DNA of 64,000 nucleotides from Cyclobacteriaceae bacterium (GCA_016787725.1 JAEUTZ010000023.1:1-64000), one strand, 5' to 3'. Numbered from the stretch's first letter, positions 45,456-54,184 are shown. Made by a program: numbers and translations. Notes: a model not told the origin generated them from the letters alone.

Positions 45456-47339
45456 TCAGAAACTAAGTTTCACACCTCCGGTAACAGTACTACCCAAGGT
45501 ATTGTAGCCATATACCTCCTCGTACGAAGCATTGAACAAATTTCTACCTTCCACATAGGTCGTCAGGAATTTGGCCATCCGATATTCAATATACAGATCA
45601 AATAAAGAAAAGGCTTGTAACGTGGCAGGCTGATTGGTGAATGTATTCATATCAAAGTACAAATCATCTCGCTGGCCAACGACCTGCAGGTTAGCGCTTA
45701 TGTGTAAGCGTCTGGTTACCTGATACGAAGCATTTGCACTGGCGGAATGCCTGGGTCTGCGAATCAGATTATAATAAGTAGTATCGCCTGATGCACCGCG
45801 CGTGGTAACTGCCCCAGTAACGAAGGCATAAAATGTCTTAATCGTAAACCGCTCGCCTGGCATAACGGAAAGCTCTACTTCGAACCCGTAATCATCCTGG
45901 CGATCCAGGTTCAAATTGGCAGGGTACTGATAAACGATCACATCTTCGATTTTTCTCGTAAAGAAAATACCGCGCCACGCCAGCTTCTTATCCAATAATC
46001 CGGAAGCCCCCATTTCAAAACTTTGACTGCGCTCAGGCTTCAAATCCGGATTGGCCCCGTACAGTCCGAATAACTGATAAAGAGAGGGTGCTTTAAAACC
46101 CGTGGAGAAATTCAAAAATAACTTGGTATTGCCCAAACGATAATACGGGTTGATGCTATAGGTTGCATTACTACCAAATTTGGTATGATGATTAAACCGG
46201 CCACCCACTTCCAAGTTCAGATTATTCCACGATCCAGTGAGGGTGGCGTAGGGGCTTGTTATCACAACTGAAGGATCTGCTTCGGTTGCTGTTTTATCGA
46301 TCATCTTATATTCCTGATTAGCAATCCCCATCATGGCCACTAAATTCTCATTGAAACTATAGTTTCCAAAAATTTCGGCATGGTTAAACCTACCCGAATA
46401 CTGTGTAGGGCCATAGGTGCCCTCGTATAACCGGTTGGTTTCGCTATAGCTATAATTTGCAAAGAGGGAGCCCCTTGTAAATCCGTACTGAGCAATCAGC
46501 CCTGTATTAAGCAAATCACCGGTGTAGCTGCTGGCGGTGTCATCGGTATAGGCACCGGCATCATAATCCCCGGCAAACCGGTTAAACCGAAAGAATGGTT
46601 TAATTGATATGTTCCGATTTGGAGTAATGGACAGTTGGCCCTGAAAAGTTTCCTGTTGAGATCCATCCTTATCAAAAGGGGTTGAACCTGTTTCTTTTGC
46701 CTCGCTGATGCCATCGGTTGAAAATCTTGAATACCCTGCGTTATAAGAAATTGTCTTTAACTGACCCTGCAAACCTGCCGTTGCCCGCCAGGTATTATAA
46801 GTACCCAGGCTGAAGGAAGCATCGGCTTCAACGGGTTTCTCGTTTATGTTTTTGGTAATAATATTAATCACTCCGGCAATGGCATCGCTACCGTACAAGG
46901 TTGACTGGCTGCCTTTTAAAATCTCAATTCGCTCCACCTGATCCAGCGACAACAGCCTGAGGTCAAAAGCGCCACCGGTGACCCCCGATGGGTCGGATAC
47001 CGGAATGCCGTCAACCATCACAAGGGTATACTCATTCTTGGCCCCTTGTAAATACACTGATTTATCTTTACCCGGATTGCTGTTGGCTCCATTTACCACC
47101 AGACCCACCTGTTCATTTAATACCTGAGACAGGTCTTTACCTGCTGATCGGTTCAATTGACCGCGATCAATAATTGTTAAGACTTTGCCAGTTTCGCTTT
47201 TGTTTTTAGGATACTTCGTTGCCGTAATTACCACCGTATCCAATTGCAGTGCACGTACCGTGTCTTGCTGGGCTTGAAGATCGGGAACCAGCCACCCGAG
47301 GACAATGAAGAATGCCCAGACTTTTCTCTCTTTTTTCAT
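45456..47339 (-). CDS. btuB: TonB-dependent receptor, probably for cobalamin
   Basis: A 627-residue outer-membrane receptor with a signal peptide (about 1-23), a TonB box (DTVVITAT), a plug domain (about 40-150: MVDGIPVSDPSG, LLSLDQVERIEILKGSQSTLYGSDAIAGVINI), and a 22-strand barrel ending in Phe. It imports a ligand using TonB-ExbBD energy. The substrate is inferred from the cobalamin riboswitch in its leader and the BtuF-like gene opposite; the receptor itself is short, like known BtuB proteins. Confidence 0.88.
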   Translation of the reverse strand: MKKERKVWAFFIVLGWLVPDLQAQQDTVRALQLDTVVITATKYPKNKSETGKVLTIIDRGQLNRSAGKDLSQVLNEQVGLVVNGANSNPGKDKSVYLQGAKNEYTLVMVDGIPVSDPSGVTGGAFDLRLLSLDQVERIEILKGSQSTLYGSDAIAGVINIITKNINEKPVEADASFSLGTYNTWRATAGLQGQLKTISYNAGYSRFSTDGISEAKETGSTPFDKDGSQQETFQGQLSITPNRNISIKPFFRFNRFAGDYDAGAYTDDTASSYTGDLLNTGLIAQYGFTRGSLFANYSYSETNRLYEGTYGPTQYSGRFNHAEIFGNYSFNENLVAMMGIANQEYKMIDKTATEADPSVVITSPYATLTGSWNNLNLEVGGRFNHHTKFGSNATYSINPYYRLGNTKLFLNFSTGFKAPSLYQLFGLYGANPDLKPERSQSFEMGASGLLDKKLAWRGIFFTRKIEDVIVYQYPANLNLDRQDDYGFEVELSVMPGERFTIKTFYAFVTGAVTTRGASGDTTYYNLIRRPRHSASANASYQVTRRLHISANLQVVGQRDDLYFDMNTFTNQPATLQAFSLFDLYIEYRMAKFLTTYVEGRNLFNASYEEVYGYNTLGSTVTGGVKLSF

Positions 47340-47459
47340 TATAGAAAAAGGTTAAAGGTTTGAAAAAAGAGTAAAAGGCTGAATGGAAAGGATGATCAGA
47401 AGAACACGTACGATCATCAAATCGCAGTCGCTTTTTACCCGAAGCACTGTTTTTAGTTG

Positions 47460-47640
47460 TATTACGGCAGGTCTCCTGACTCTCCTGTTAGTCGCTCACC
47501 TTCTCATCCCAACTTGAAGGACAATGGTCTTGAGCGTATTCCTTGCGTTACACAAGGCAGGATTACAGTTGCGGGAACAGTCTCCGATTTTCACGGAATT
47601 CCCTTTTAACTTCAACACTTAGTTGTTGAAGACCGCACTA
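47460..47640 (-). ncRNA. Cobalamin riboswitch
   Basis: On the minus strand, the leader of the receptor gene contains the B12 box AGTCAGGAGACCTGCCGT (47481-47464) and the upstream core AAAAGGGAA / CCCGCAACTGTAA (about 47610-47560), the conserved parts of the adenosylcobalamin riboswitch family. A TATGTTTG -7 box at 47654-47647 would start transcription just upstream. High cobalamin should lower expression of the receptor, by sequestering its translation start or ending transcription. The gap from the box to the receptor start is about 120 bases. Confidence 0.92.
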
Positions 47641-47677
47641 CAGCTACAAACATAATTAAATTCTTTAAACTTGCCGG

Positions 47678-48808
47678 ATGAAAAGAGATACAGGGTATTT
47701 GATTGCCGCCTGGTTGATTGCTTTTGGCGCGTGTACCCCAGAAAAGAAACCGGATGCAGAACCGGGTGCAACCACCTTGAAGTATGCTACCGGTTTTACG
47801 GTAACACAGGAAGGAAATTTGAAACGAATTACCATCACCACCCCATATCCTGGCGCTAAAGAAGAAATTACATACCTGCTGGTTGCTCAAGACGAGTCAG
47901 CTCCCTTGTCCGATGCCAATACCCAGGTTATTCATGTGCCGATTCAAAGTATAGTATGTACTTCCACCACCCACATTCCCTTACTGGACTACCTGGATGA
48001 GACAAACTCCCTGATCGGATTCCCCACCACGGATTACATCAGTTCAAAAAAAATGAGGTCGCGGATCGACCGGGAGGAAATCACCGATTTGGGAATCGAT
48101 AAGGGGATGAATCTTGAATTGCTCTACTCGTTGAAACCTGACCTGGTCATGAGTTATACTATGACCGGGGATCTTGGTCAGTTGAATAAACTAAAAGAAC
48201 TTGGCATTCCGGTTGTGGTGAATGCCGAATACCTGGAAACACATCCTCTCGGAAGGGCCGAGTGGATTAAATTCATGGCCCTTTTTTTCAATAAAGAGCG
48301 GGAAGCCGACTCTGTTTTCAATGAAATAGAACGTGAATACCTGGCCACACAACAACGTGTTGCTCAAGCAGCACAACGACCAACGGTATTGAGTGGAATT
48401 GTTTACGGAGATACCTGGTTTATGCCGGGCGGGAAAAATTATGCTGCGCGTTTGCTGGCAGACGCGGGTACGAACTACCTCTGGCGCGAAACCGATTCGA
48501 ATAGTTTTCTGGAACTAAGTTTTGAATCGGTTTATGACAAAGCTAAGAACGCAGATTTTTGGATTGGCGTTGGATCTTTTAACTCACTGGCAGAAATACA
48601 AGCCGCGGATTCCAGGTATGCGTTGTTTAAACCCTTTCAGCAAGGAAGTGTCTACACCTACAACGTCCGTAAGGGAGCCAAGGGAGGCAGCGAATTTTTA
48701 GAACTGGGCTACCTACGACCGGATTGGATCTTGAAAGACCTGGTGAAGATTGCCCATCCTGAATTGTTGCCGGATTACGAGCTTTATTTTCATGCCCAAT
48801 TAAAATAG
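47678..48808 (+). CDS. BtuF-like periplasmic-binding lipoprotein
   Basis: A 376-residue substrate-binding protein with a lipoprotein signal (lipobox FGAC, Cys19). The BtuF/FhuD-type fold shows in STTHIPLLDYLDETNSLIGFPT, LYSLKPDLVMSYT, LKELGIPVVVNAEYLETHPLGRAEWIKFMAL, and the terminal LGYLRPDWILKDLVKIAHPELLP. It would hand a chelated metal or cobalamin to an ABC importer; no permease or ATPase gene is near it. Divergent from the riboswitch-controlled receptor, so cobalamin is likely but siderophore is possible. Confidence 0.85.
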   Translation: MKRDTGYLIAAWLIAFGACTPEKKPDAEPGATTLKYATGFTVTQEGNLKRITITTPYPGAKEEITYLLVAQDESAPLSDANTQVIHVPIQSIVCTSTTHIPLLDYLDETNSLIGFPTTDYISSKKMRSRIDREEITDLGIDKGMNLELLYSLKPDLVMSYTMTGDLGQLNKLKELGIPVVVNAEYLETHPLGRAEWIKFMALFFNKEREADSVFNEIEREYLATQQRVAQAAQRPTVLSGIVYGDTWFMPGGKNYAARLLADAGTNYLWRETDSNSFLELSFESVYDKAKNADFWIGVGSFNSLAEIQAADSRYALFKPFQQGSVYTYNVRKGAKGGSEFLELGYLRPDWILKDLVKIAHPELLPDYELYFHAQLK

Positions 48809-48827
48809 TTTACGACAACAATTCGTA

Positions 48828-49559
48828 TTAATTGGTTGCTTTCCTTAAATAAACATTTCCATACTTCGATTCGAAACTATACCGGGGGCCAGTGCCGGGC
48901 TTAACGGAAACCTGGGTATGGAAATCCCGCTCCTCCAGTCCGCTGAACTTCAACTCCAGGTTGGTGTAGATCTGGCCATAACTCGTCTCCGCAATTAGTT
49001 CTCCGGTGGTCTTTTCCTGCACGGCCACATCCACACCGCCATAGGTTGCATCCACGGATAAAGGGCCATTGAAATTCCTTACCTCGGCCATTCCGTAAAC
49101 ACACTCAAGCTTGGTCTCTACATTTCTGGGTACTTTCACCTCCAATACAATATCCATGTCCACGCCCATTGACCTGATATTGTAATCATGACCGGTTTCT
49201 TCGCAATATTTCCGATAGTCGGCCTTGGATTTGAAAGTGATTTTCTCAGAGCCACGGGTAATCGTAATGCGGTGCGGCAATTCTTTCAACCCATTGATTC
49301 TATTCTCAATAAACATCGTATTGCCGGATGCGGATTGATTAAGTTCGAAAGCACGGTCGTTTTCACCACCATTGATACTTACCGTGCCCGTGATTGAGAT
49401 TTCATTTCGATCCCAGGTGCTTATTCGTACCAACTCCGGGTAATCAAACCGGAGTGAAATCCGGTTACCTGCTTTTACTTCATAACTCTTGTTTACCGGA
49501 GTCTGGGCCATCAGAACTCCGGTAATCATTATCATCAAAAGCGTACTGATCGATCTCAT
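48828..49559 (-). CDS. DUF4097-like secreted protein
   Basis: A 243-residue protein with a signal peptide (to about residue 19), followed by beta-rich repeats with the pattern VDATYGGVDVAV, AETSYGQIYTNL and ESKYGNVYLRK, as in the DUF4097 beta-helix-like family. Its ATG overlaps the TGA of the next gene (ATGA). Members usually accompany ECF sigma/anti-sigma pairs. Function unknown; probably periplasmic or surface. Confidence 0.8.
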   Translation of the reverse strand: MRSISTLLMIMITGVLMAQTPVNKSYEVKAGNRISLRFDYPELVRISTWDRNEISITGTVSINGGENDRAFELNQSASGNTMFIENRINGLKELPHRITITRGSEKITFKSKADYRKYCEETGHDYNIRSMGVDMDIVLEVKVPRNVETKLECVYGMAEVRNFNGPLSVDATYGGVDVAVQEKTTGELIAETSYGQIYTNLELKFSGLEERDFHTQVSVKPGTGPRYSFESKYGNVYLRKATN

Positions 49560-50314
49560 TTTTTGCGCAGGTAAATTTTGCTGTAATCCGACCGAAGGGT
49601 TACATTCATTCCACCCCCATTTAGCTTTCCGCTAACCTTATCGCTGTACTGCACAAATTCACCCGTTTTGTCCACCTCGATCTTATATTCAGGTGCCACT
49701 AGTATTTCCCCATACGATGTGCTCAGTTTAAGATTCGCCTTCAGTGTTAAGGGAAGGGTTACGTCCACATACCCGTAAATGGAAACCAGTGAAAGCGGAC
49801 CTTTAACATTGGCATTGAAATCGGCTTCAATGTGACCGTAAATTGTTTTAGCGGTAATCGGACCGGTAATGTTCTCCAATTCAATGCTGTTGTAGGTGGC
49901 GGATATCTCAATTTCATTTTCGATGTTTTTGAATACCGCTTTACCACCATATTGCGATTCGTGCGAAAAGGAAACAATGACGCCTTTGGGTACCAGAATC
50001 TTGACATCCGGGGCATTCATCTTTTTCAATTGATAGACCTGGATGATATCCCCCTTATCCGTTACATTAATCCCCAGGCCGGTATTGTCCTCTAACCCCA
50101 GGCTGTTAATGGCGCGCAACCCTTCGGCCCGTTCATCTTTGCCTTCTGAGCGATCGCGGGACGAGAAGATAATCTCGTTTCCAGCATGACCCTCTACTGT
50201 CACCCGGCCAATATTCAATTCTAAGCGGCCTGTACTTTTCGCCACCTTATACTCCTGGGCGAAGCCCGCGGTGCCCAGCATCAAAAACAATGTGATTACA
50301 AAAATTCGTTTCAT
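49556..50314 (-). CDS. DUF4097-like secreted protein (paralogue)
   Basis: A 252-residue protein when started at the ATG at 50314 (MKRIFVITLFLMLGTAGFAQ), the true signal-peptide start; a frame from 50344 would put 10 charged residues before it. It has the same beta repeats as its neighbour (SATYNSIELENI, KTIYGHIEADF, STSYGEILVAPE, RSDYSKIYLRKK). ATGA overlap with the next gene shows coupling. It is the third gene after the sigma factor. Confidence 0.8.
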   Translation of the reverse strand: MKRIFVITLFLMLGTAGFAQEYKVAKSTGRLELNIGRVTVEGHAGNEIIFSSRDRSEGKDERAEGLRAINSLGLEDNTGLGINVTDKGDIIQVYQLKKMNAPDVKILVPKGVIVSFSHESQYGGKAVFKNIENEIEISATYNSIELENITGPITAKTIYGHIEADFNANVKGPLSLVSIYGYVDVTLPLTLKANLKLSTSYGEILVAPEYKIEVDKTGEFVQYSDKVSGKLNGGGMNVTLRSDYSKIYLRKK

Positions 50315-50397
50315 GGTTATTCTTTTAATTTTTTCAGTTTTCATTTATCTATTTTCATTCTCCTCACGATCGGTTTTCCTGCAGTGAACCGGACCGG

Positions 50398-51171
50398 CTA
50401 AGAGAGTTTTAATATTCCTGCATACGCTTCGTCCTTAACCGCTTTCATGGTACGTGCATCTTTTGTCATTTGCTCCAGTTGCTTAACCACTCCCTTTTCC
50501 TTCATCGTCACCAGTAGTTGAATCAGGGCAATCTGTACCACCGGGTCTTTTTGAATACTCAACGATTGAATTAAGGATTCCCGAACCTGTGTCTCGTTAC
50601 TGAACTTCCCCAATGCTTCCAAAGCCGCCAACCGAACATTGCTATTGGCATCTTCATTCATCGTCTTCACGAGAACTTTTACAATCTCATCATCCGCCTG
50701 CTCCAATTCATTGGCTACAGAAACGCCTACCATGCGCTGGCTGGCGGATTGCTGATTATCAAGCATGGCCATCATCAGCCGTCTGTTCGTTTCTACCTGT
50801 TCTTTTAGTTCGGCCAATTCCCGCTCCTGAACCTGATCCTTGTTAATCCAATACCCGATACCCAACCCCGCCATCAGCAACACAAAGCCAGCCGCAATTC
50901 GGTACACCACAGGGGAAAAGAAAACCGTCTTTGTTTTCGTTTGGGCTGCGATTTCCGATTGCAAGGCGCGCTCAAACGCCACTTTCAATTTACCCGAAGG
51001 CTCCAATACCGGCACGTTCCGCATGACCTGCATGACTTCACTAAGTTGGTTATGGAGTTTGCGAAATTCATCATTGCTGACAAGCTCACGCTCCACTTCC
51101 GCTTTTTCAGTTTCCGATAATTGACCATCGAGGTAATCGATGATCCGGCTTTCCCACTGTTCTTTATTCAT
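50398..51171 (-). CDS. Anti-sigma-like protein with HEAT repeats
   Basis: A 257-residue membrane protein. The N-terminal 70 residues (SRIIDYLDGQLSETEKAEVERELVSNDEFRKLHNQL) look like the cytoplasmic anti-sigma domain but without zinc cysteines. One membrane helix (about 88-106) follows, then a coiled-coil (about 110-135) and three HEAT-type helical repeats (about 155-257). It starts 2 bases after the sigma factor gene, so it most likely holds the sigma factor at the membrane. Confidence 0.85.
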   Translation of the reverse strand: MNKEQWESRIIDYLDGQLSETEKAEVERELVSNDEFRKLHNQLSEVMQVMRNVPVLEPSGKLKVAFERALQSEIAAQTKTKTVFFSPVVYRIAAGFVLLMAGLGIGYWINKDQVQERELAELKEQVETNRRLMMAMLDNQQSASQRMVGVSVANELEQADDEIVKVLVKTMNEDANSNVRLAALEALGKFSNETQVRESLIQSLSIQKDPVVQIALIQLLVTMKEKGVVKQLEQMTKDARTMKAVKDEAYAGILKLS

Positions 51172-51173
51172 CG

Positions 51174-51713
51174 TTATGAATTTTCAAGTTCAAAATAATT
51201 TTCGCGCAGCTGCCCAATGGCCCGGTGTACTTTTACCTTCACGTTTGAGACTGTCATATTCAAGAAACCCGCCACTTCTTCATATTTCAAATGCTGAAAG
51301 CGGGTAAGCACCAGCAGCTCACGGTAGTCGTCTGGTAATTTTGCCAATGCCCGGATCAACCGTTTTTCAGTTTCTTCCTGTTCCAGGGCTTCCTGCAGAT
51401 CGGGTAAGTTTTCCTCTAGCTTCTCCACTTCCATATACGCAGGCTTTTGCTGTTTTATTTTCTGGTAATGATCTGCAAAGGCATTGCGTGCCATTTGGTA
51501 GATCCAGGACTGAAATTTCATTTCCGGATTATAGGTATGGCGATATTTCAGCAGCCGAAGGAATACATTTTGTGTAAGATCTTCCGCAACCTCACGGTCG
51601 CCCGTCATACGCGCCAGGAAATTGAAAATCCGCTTATGGAACCGATCGAAAAGTAGGGAGGCTTGTTGAAGGTTGCCGTTTTTCACGGCTTCCATGATTA
51701 GTTCATCACTCAT
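51174..51713 (-). CDS. ECF RNA polymerase sigma factor
   Basis: A 179-residue sigma-70 family ECF factor. Region 2 (FLARMTGDREVAEDLTQNVFLRLL) and region 4 (LPDDYRELLVLTRFQHLKYEEVAGFLNMTVSNVKVKVHRAIGQL) are complete. It leads an operon with an anti-sigma-like and two DUF4097-like genes, which are probably both its targets and its partners. Its gene is divergent from tRNA-Pro and is the last core gene before the mobile element. Confidence 0.93.
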   Translation of the reverse strand: MSDELIMEAVKNGNLQQASLLFDRFHKRIFNFLARMTGDREVAEDLTQNVFLRLLKYRHTYNPEMKFQSWIYQMARNAFADHYQKIKQQKPAYMEVEKLEENLPDLQEALEQEETEKRLIRALAKLPDDYRELLVLTRFQHLKYEEVAGFLNMTVSNVKVKVHRAIGQLRENYFELENS

Positions 51714-51822
51714 CCTCTCAATGCTTTTTATCAGGGTTCGGCTTATTTACCAGAAGGGGCAATAAAGGTTACAAATGAAAATAAGAAAGCTTATAATAAT
51801 ATCAGAATCGGATTGAATCGTA

Positions 51823-51830
51823 TAAATTTG
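51823..51830 (+). promoter_or_regulatory. -7 box of tRNA-Pro
   Basis: TAAATTTG fits TAnnTTTG and ends 8 bases before the tRNA 5' end at 51839, as expected for a short leader. No exact -33 element is seen. Confidence 0.45.
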
Positions 51831-51838
51831 CGCAAAAT

Positions 51839-51913
51839 CGGGATGTAGCACAGCCCGGCTAGTGCGCTACGTTCGGGACGTAGAGGTCGCTGGTTCGAAT
51901 CCAGTCATCCCGA
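51839..51913 (+). tRNA. tRNA-Pro (anticodon CGG)
   Basis: Cloverleaf: acceptor CGGGATG pairs with CATCCCG, anticodon stem CTACG/CGTAG surrounds loop TTCGGGA (anticodon CGG), and the T arm has GGTTCGAATCC. The discriminator is A; CCA is not encoded. The 3' half doubles as the end of the recombinase frame on the other strand, so it was probably rebuilt by an integrated element. Confidence 0.95.
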
Positions 51914-53429
51914 CCTGAGCGGTAGCAAGTAATTTTTTTTTACTGCTACCGCTTTTTTTTTGACCTAAATCACTGTGATTCAAGCCCATTAATACCACCG
52001 CTTCATTGAGCCTTTTGGTTCGAAAATGATTTTTTTCAAAAGTCAATTTTTCGGGAAACACCGAACCAATGATTAATTGCTTTTCACTTAATGAGGCCTT
52101 TTGATATATCAAGTCCATATCTTTTATAAAAGCCGCGCTTAACTTTAAATACTCCCTGTAATCTTCATGGCCCGATGAAAGATTAGCCTTCTTCCTCATT
52201 AGTTCATCATTAGCTTCTAAAATTTTCACCTTTATCTCCTTGTAGTCATTTGCGGTAATCTCTGCATCCAACATCAAATGTTGAGCATTCTGTAGCCTTT
52301 GATTATTCCGTCCAATTTCCTCGTCAATCTTCAGAAGTTCATTTCGGTCATTCTTCGTCTTGGTGTTGAAATTATCCAAAAGAACATCGTAGTTCATATC
52401 AAGCGTCATTGCATTGGGCTTAATCATTTTAAGGTATTCCAGAAAGCTCTTATTGGTTTCCTCAGCCCGAAATCTTTCATTACAACCACATGTACAGTGA
52501 TAGTAAAAATACTTGCCACCATTGCCACGAGAGGCACTGCCAGAAATATTTTTACCGCACAAACGGCATTCGAGGAAGCCTCGCAAAGGAAGCTGTTCTT
52601 TCATCGTGTTCTTTGTTGGCCTACTAGGAGTCCTACCGTCCAATATGTCCTGAACTTGAAAAAATAGCTCATCGCTAATTAATGGTTCATGTAGTGCCTT
52701 GGCATAATAGGAGGGTTCATCCTTGTAAGCCGCGACAAAAATCTTCCCAATGTATGCTCTATTCCGAAGCATTTTAGGAAATCGGGAGCGTTCAATGTTT
52801 AAGCCCTTTTCAAAAAGCTTATGTCGTAACTCCTCCATTCCAAAAGCGCCACTTGCAAACTTCTTAAATGCGTCTCGTACAATATCAGCTTGCTTGCTTG
52901 GGATAATCATAGCTCTACCATCTTCAGTTCGAATATTCTTGTAACCGATTGGGGCAAGAGTTGTCCAGCGCCCTTCTTTTTTTGCCCGATAAATTCCTGA
53001 CTTAACATTAATCGATCTTCTGTCATTTTCAACCTCTGGCGAAGCCAGGTAAAACGCCAGCATCATCTTGTTCTCTGGAACTTTTAAATCCAAAGGTTGC
53101 TCAATGGCCTGTGGTTCTATTTCCAGTTTATTGAGTTGTTTTATGATGCCATAGGAATCACCGGCATTGCGGCCAAAACGACTCCAGTTTATAAATAAAA
53201 GTAAATCAACTTCACCTGGATTTTTCTTACAGAAGTTCATCAACTTGTTAAACTCAGGTCGATCAAAAGTCTTCGCGGAATAATCTTCTTTATAATGTAC
53301 AACAATACTGATATCCCTGTTCGCACAATATTTGCGCAATTGTTCTTCTTGATATTGCAAACTATATCCCTTCTCAGCTTGCTCGTCTGATGACACCCTC
53401 GTATAGATTATCGCTCTTCTTTCTTTCAT
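51867..53429 (-). CDS. Large serine recombinase (integrase of the element)
   Basis: A 520-residue serine recombinase. The catalytic domain starts IIYTRVSSDEQ with nucleophile Ser13; the recombinase domain (about 155-260), a zinc ribbon with CRLCG and CTCGC (about 290-325) and a coiled-coil (about 350-430) follow. These enzymes integrate elements at a specific site. The last 15 residues are coded by the antisense strand of tRNA-Pro and the stop (TAG, 51869-51867) is within the tRNA, so the native C-terminus depends on integration. Its first 56 bases overlap the preceding small gene. Confidence 0.93.
   Translation of the reverse strand: MKERRAIIYTRVSSDEQAEKGYSLQYQEEQLRKYCANRDISIVVHYKEDYSAKTFDRPEFNKLMNFCKKNPGEVDLLLFINWSRFGRNAGDSYGIIKQLNKLEIEPQAIEQPLDLKVPENKMMLAFYLASPEVENDRRSINVKSGIYRAKKEGRWTTLAPIGYKNIRTEDGRAMIIPSKQADIVRDAFKKFASGAFGMEELRHKLFEKGLNIERSRFPKMLRNRAYIGKIFVAAYKDEPSYYAKALHEPLISDELFFQVQDILDGRTPSRPTKNTMKEQLPLRGFLECRLCGKNISGSASRGNGGKYFYYHCTCGCNERFRAEETNKSFLEYLKMIKPNAMTLDMNYDVLLDNFNTKTKNDRNELLKIDEEIGRNNQRLQNAQHLMLDAEITANDYKEIKVKILEANDELMRKKANLSSGHEDYREYLKLSAAFIKDMDLIYQKASLSEKQLIIGSVFPEKLTFEKNHFRTKRLNEAVVLMGLNHSDLGQKKSGSSKKKLLATAQVGMTGFEPATSTSRT
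51870..51913. other. Probable attachment site core (attL-type) at tRNA-Pro
   Basis: The minus-strand recombinase frame continues into the tRNA gene and takes its last residues (VGMTGFEPATSTSRT) from the antisense of the tRNA 3' half. Left of the tRNA are core genes, right of it mobile genes. The crossover must lie in or next to this stretch, but its exact base and the other end of the element are outside what I can see. Confidence 0.6.
51918..51961 (+). terminator. Intrinsic terminator after tRNA-Pro
   Basis: GCGGTAGCaAGTAA (51919-51932) pairs with TTACTGCTACCGC (51940-51952, one bulge), followed by nine T residues. It sits just inside the element, where it would end the tRNA transcript. Confidence 0.8.
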
Positions 53430-53565
53430 CCTTTTCTCTTTGATAAATGTTGTACTGTATCTCTGCTAGTTGATAAAGAAAATCTCTAATCTTAAGTAAC
53501 TCATCATCCGTATAATTGTAGCCATGCTTTTTGGCTAGCTCCCTGCACCTCGCCAACGACACCAT
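53374..53565 (-). CDS. Small protein overlapping the recombinase start
   Basis: A 63-residue protein (MVSLARCRELAKKHGYNYTDDELLKIRDFLYQL...). It ends inside the recombinase gene, overlapping it by 56 bases in another frame. The helical pattern with TDDELLKIRDFLYQLAEIQYNIY resembles small proteins I have seen next to recombinases in Bacteroidota elements. Its role is not known; translational coupling or an accessory factor are possible. Confidence 0.6.
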   Translation of the reverse strand: MVSLARCRELAKKHGYNYTDDELLKIRDFLYQLAEIQYNIYQREKDERKKSDNLYEGVIRRAS

Positions 53566-53596
53566 TCTTCAATAAGGTTAACAGGAACATAGTTTG

Positions 53597-53657
53597 GTTA
53601 ATTGGTCGGTTTCTACTTATCATAATATGTGCCAAAAAGAACTGACCCAATTAACCT
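53597..53657. other. Long inverted repeat between holin and recombinase genes
   Basis: GGTTAATTGG (53597-53606) is perfectly complementary to 53648-53657, and the match extends inward to about 17 of 19 bases with one bulge. The loop is about 25-41 bases. There is no T-run on either side, so it is not a standard terminator. It could be an operator or a recombinase/directionality-factor site. Confidence 0.4.
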
Positions 53658-53701
53658 ATCCTTACGCTCCTTAAATATATACTTACAAACTCTCTCTAAA
53701 A

Positions 53702-54184
53702 CTATTTTTTCTTTTTTCTCACATTATAAAGCACTGGCCCCAGGTTCTCACTAATCTTCTCAAGGGATCGACCTGCGACATAACCTCCAACGCCCAAATC
53801 CATCATTGTCCAGATGTGATCATCGAGTGTTGTTACTGGTAAATTGAAGTACGGCACCAGCACATAATTGTTGAAGACAATAAACATGCAGATGCACATA
53901 AGTACAGGTCGCCAGTTTCTCTGAAGCCAACTCTCCCCCTTTGTTTCTGATTCAATGATTTTCGTCTTGTTCTCCAGGAGTTTGCTTTCATAATCAATAC
54001 AAGCTCCCTCCATATTCAGGAGAAGTTCTTTGTACTTCAATTGAAGTTCAAGCTTCTCATCTGACTTGTCTATTTTGTCGATTGCGTTTCCTATGGAATC
54101 GACTGTCTCTTTCACTCCAGCTCCGAGAACTTTAGACAAAAATCCTCCTATGCCTGCCTTGGTACCAACTTCACTTGCCTCCAT
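53702..54184 (-). CDS. GTA/phage holin (3TM type)
   Basis: A 160-residue membrane protein matching the three-helix gene-transfer-agent holin pattern: an amphipathic coiled region (about 40-85), then ESWLQRNWRPVLMCICMFIVFNNYVLVPYFNLP and a terminal LGVGGYVAGRSLEK. Holins form pores in the inner membrane at lysis, but no endolysin is in the window. It shows phage ancestry for the element or a reuse of the domain. Confidence 0.82.
   Translation of the reverse strand: MEASEVGTKAGIGGFLSKVLGAGVKETVDSIGNAIDKIDKSDEKLELQLKYKELLLNMEGACIDYESKLLENKTKIIESETKGESWLQRNWRPVLMCICMFIVFNNYVLVPYFNLPVTTLDDHIWTMMDLGVGGYVAGRSLEKISENLGPVLYNVRKKKK

Noticed and set aside
51870-51911. Taking the recombinase C-terminal GFEPATSTSRT as a conserved protein motif
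   Set aside because: It is the translated antisense of the tRNA gene and occurs for that reason, not because of protein function.
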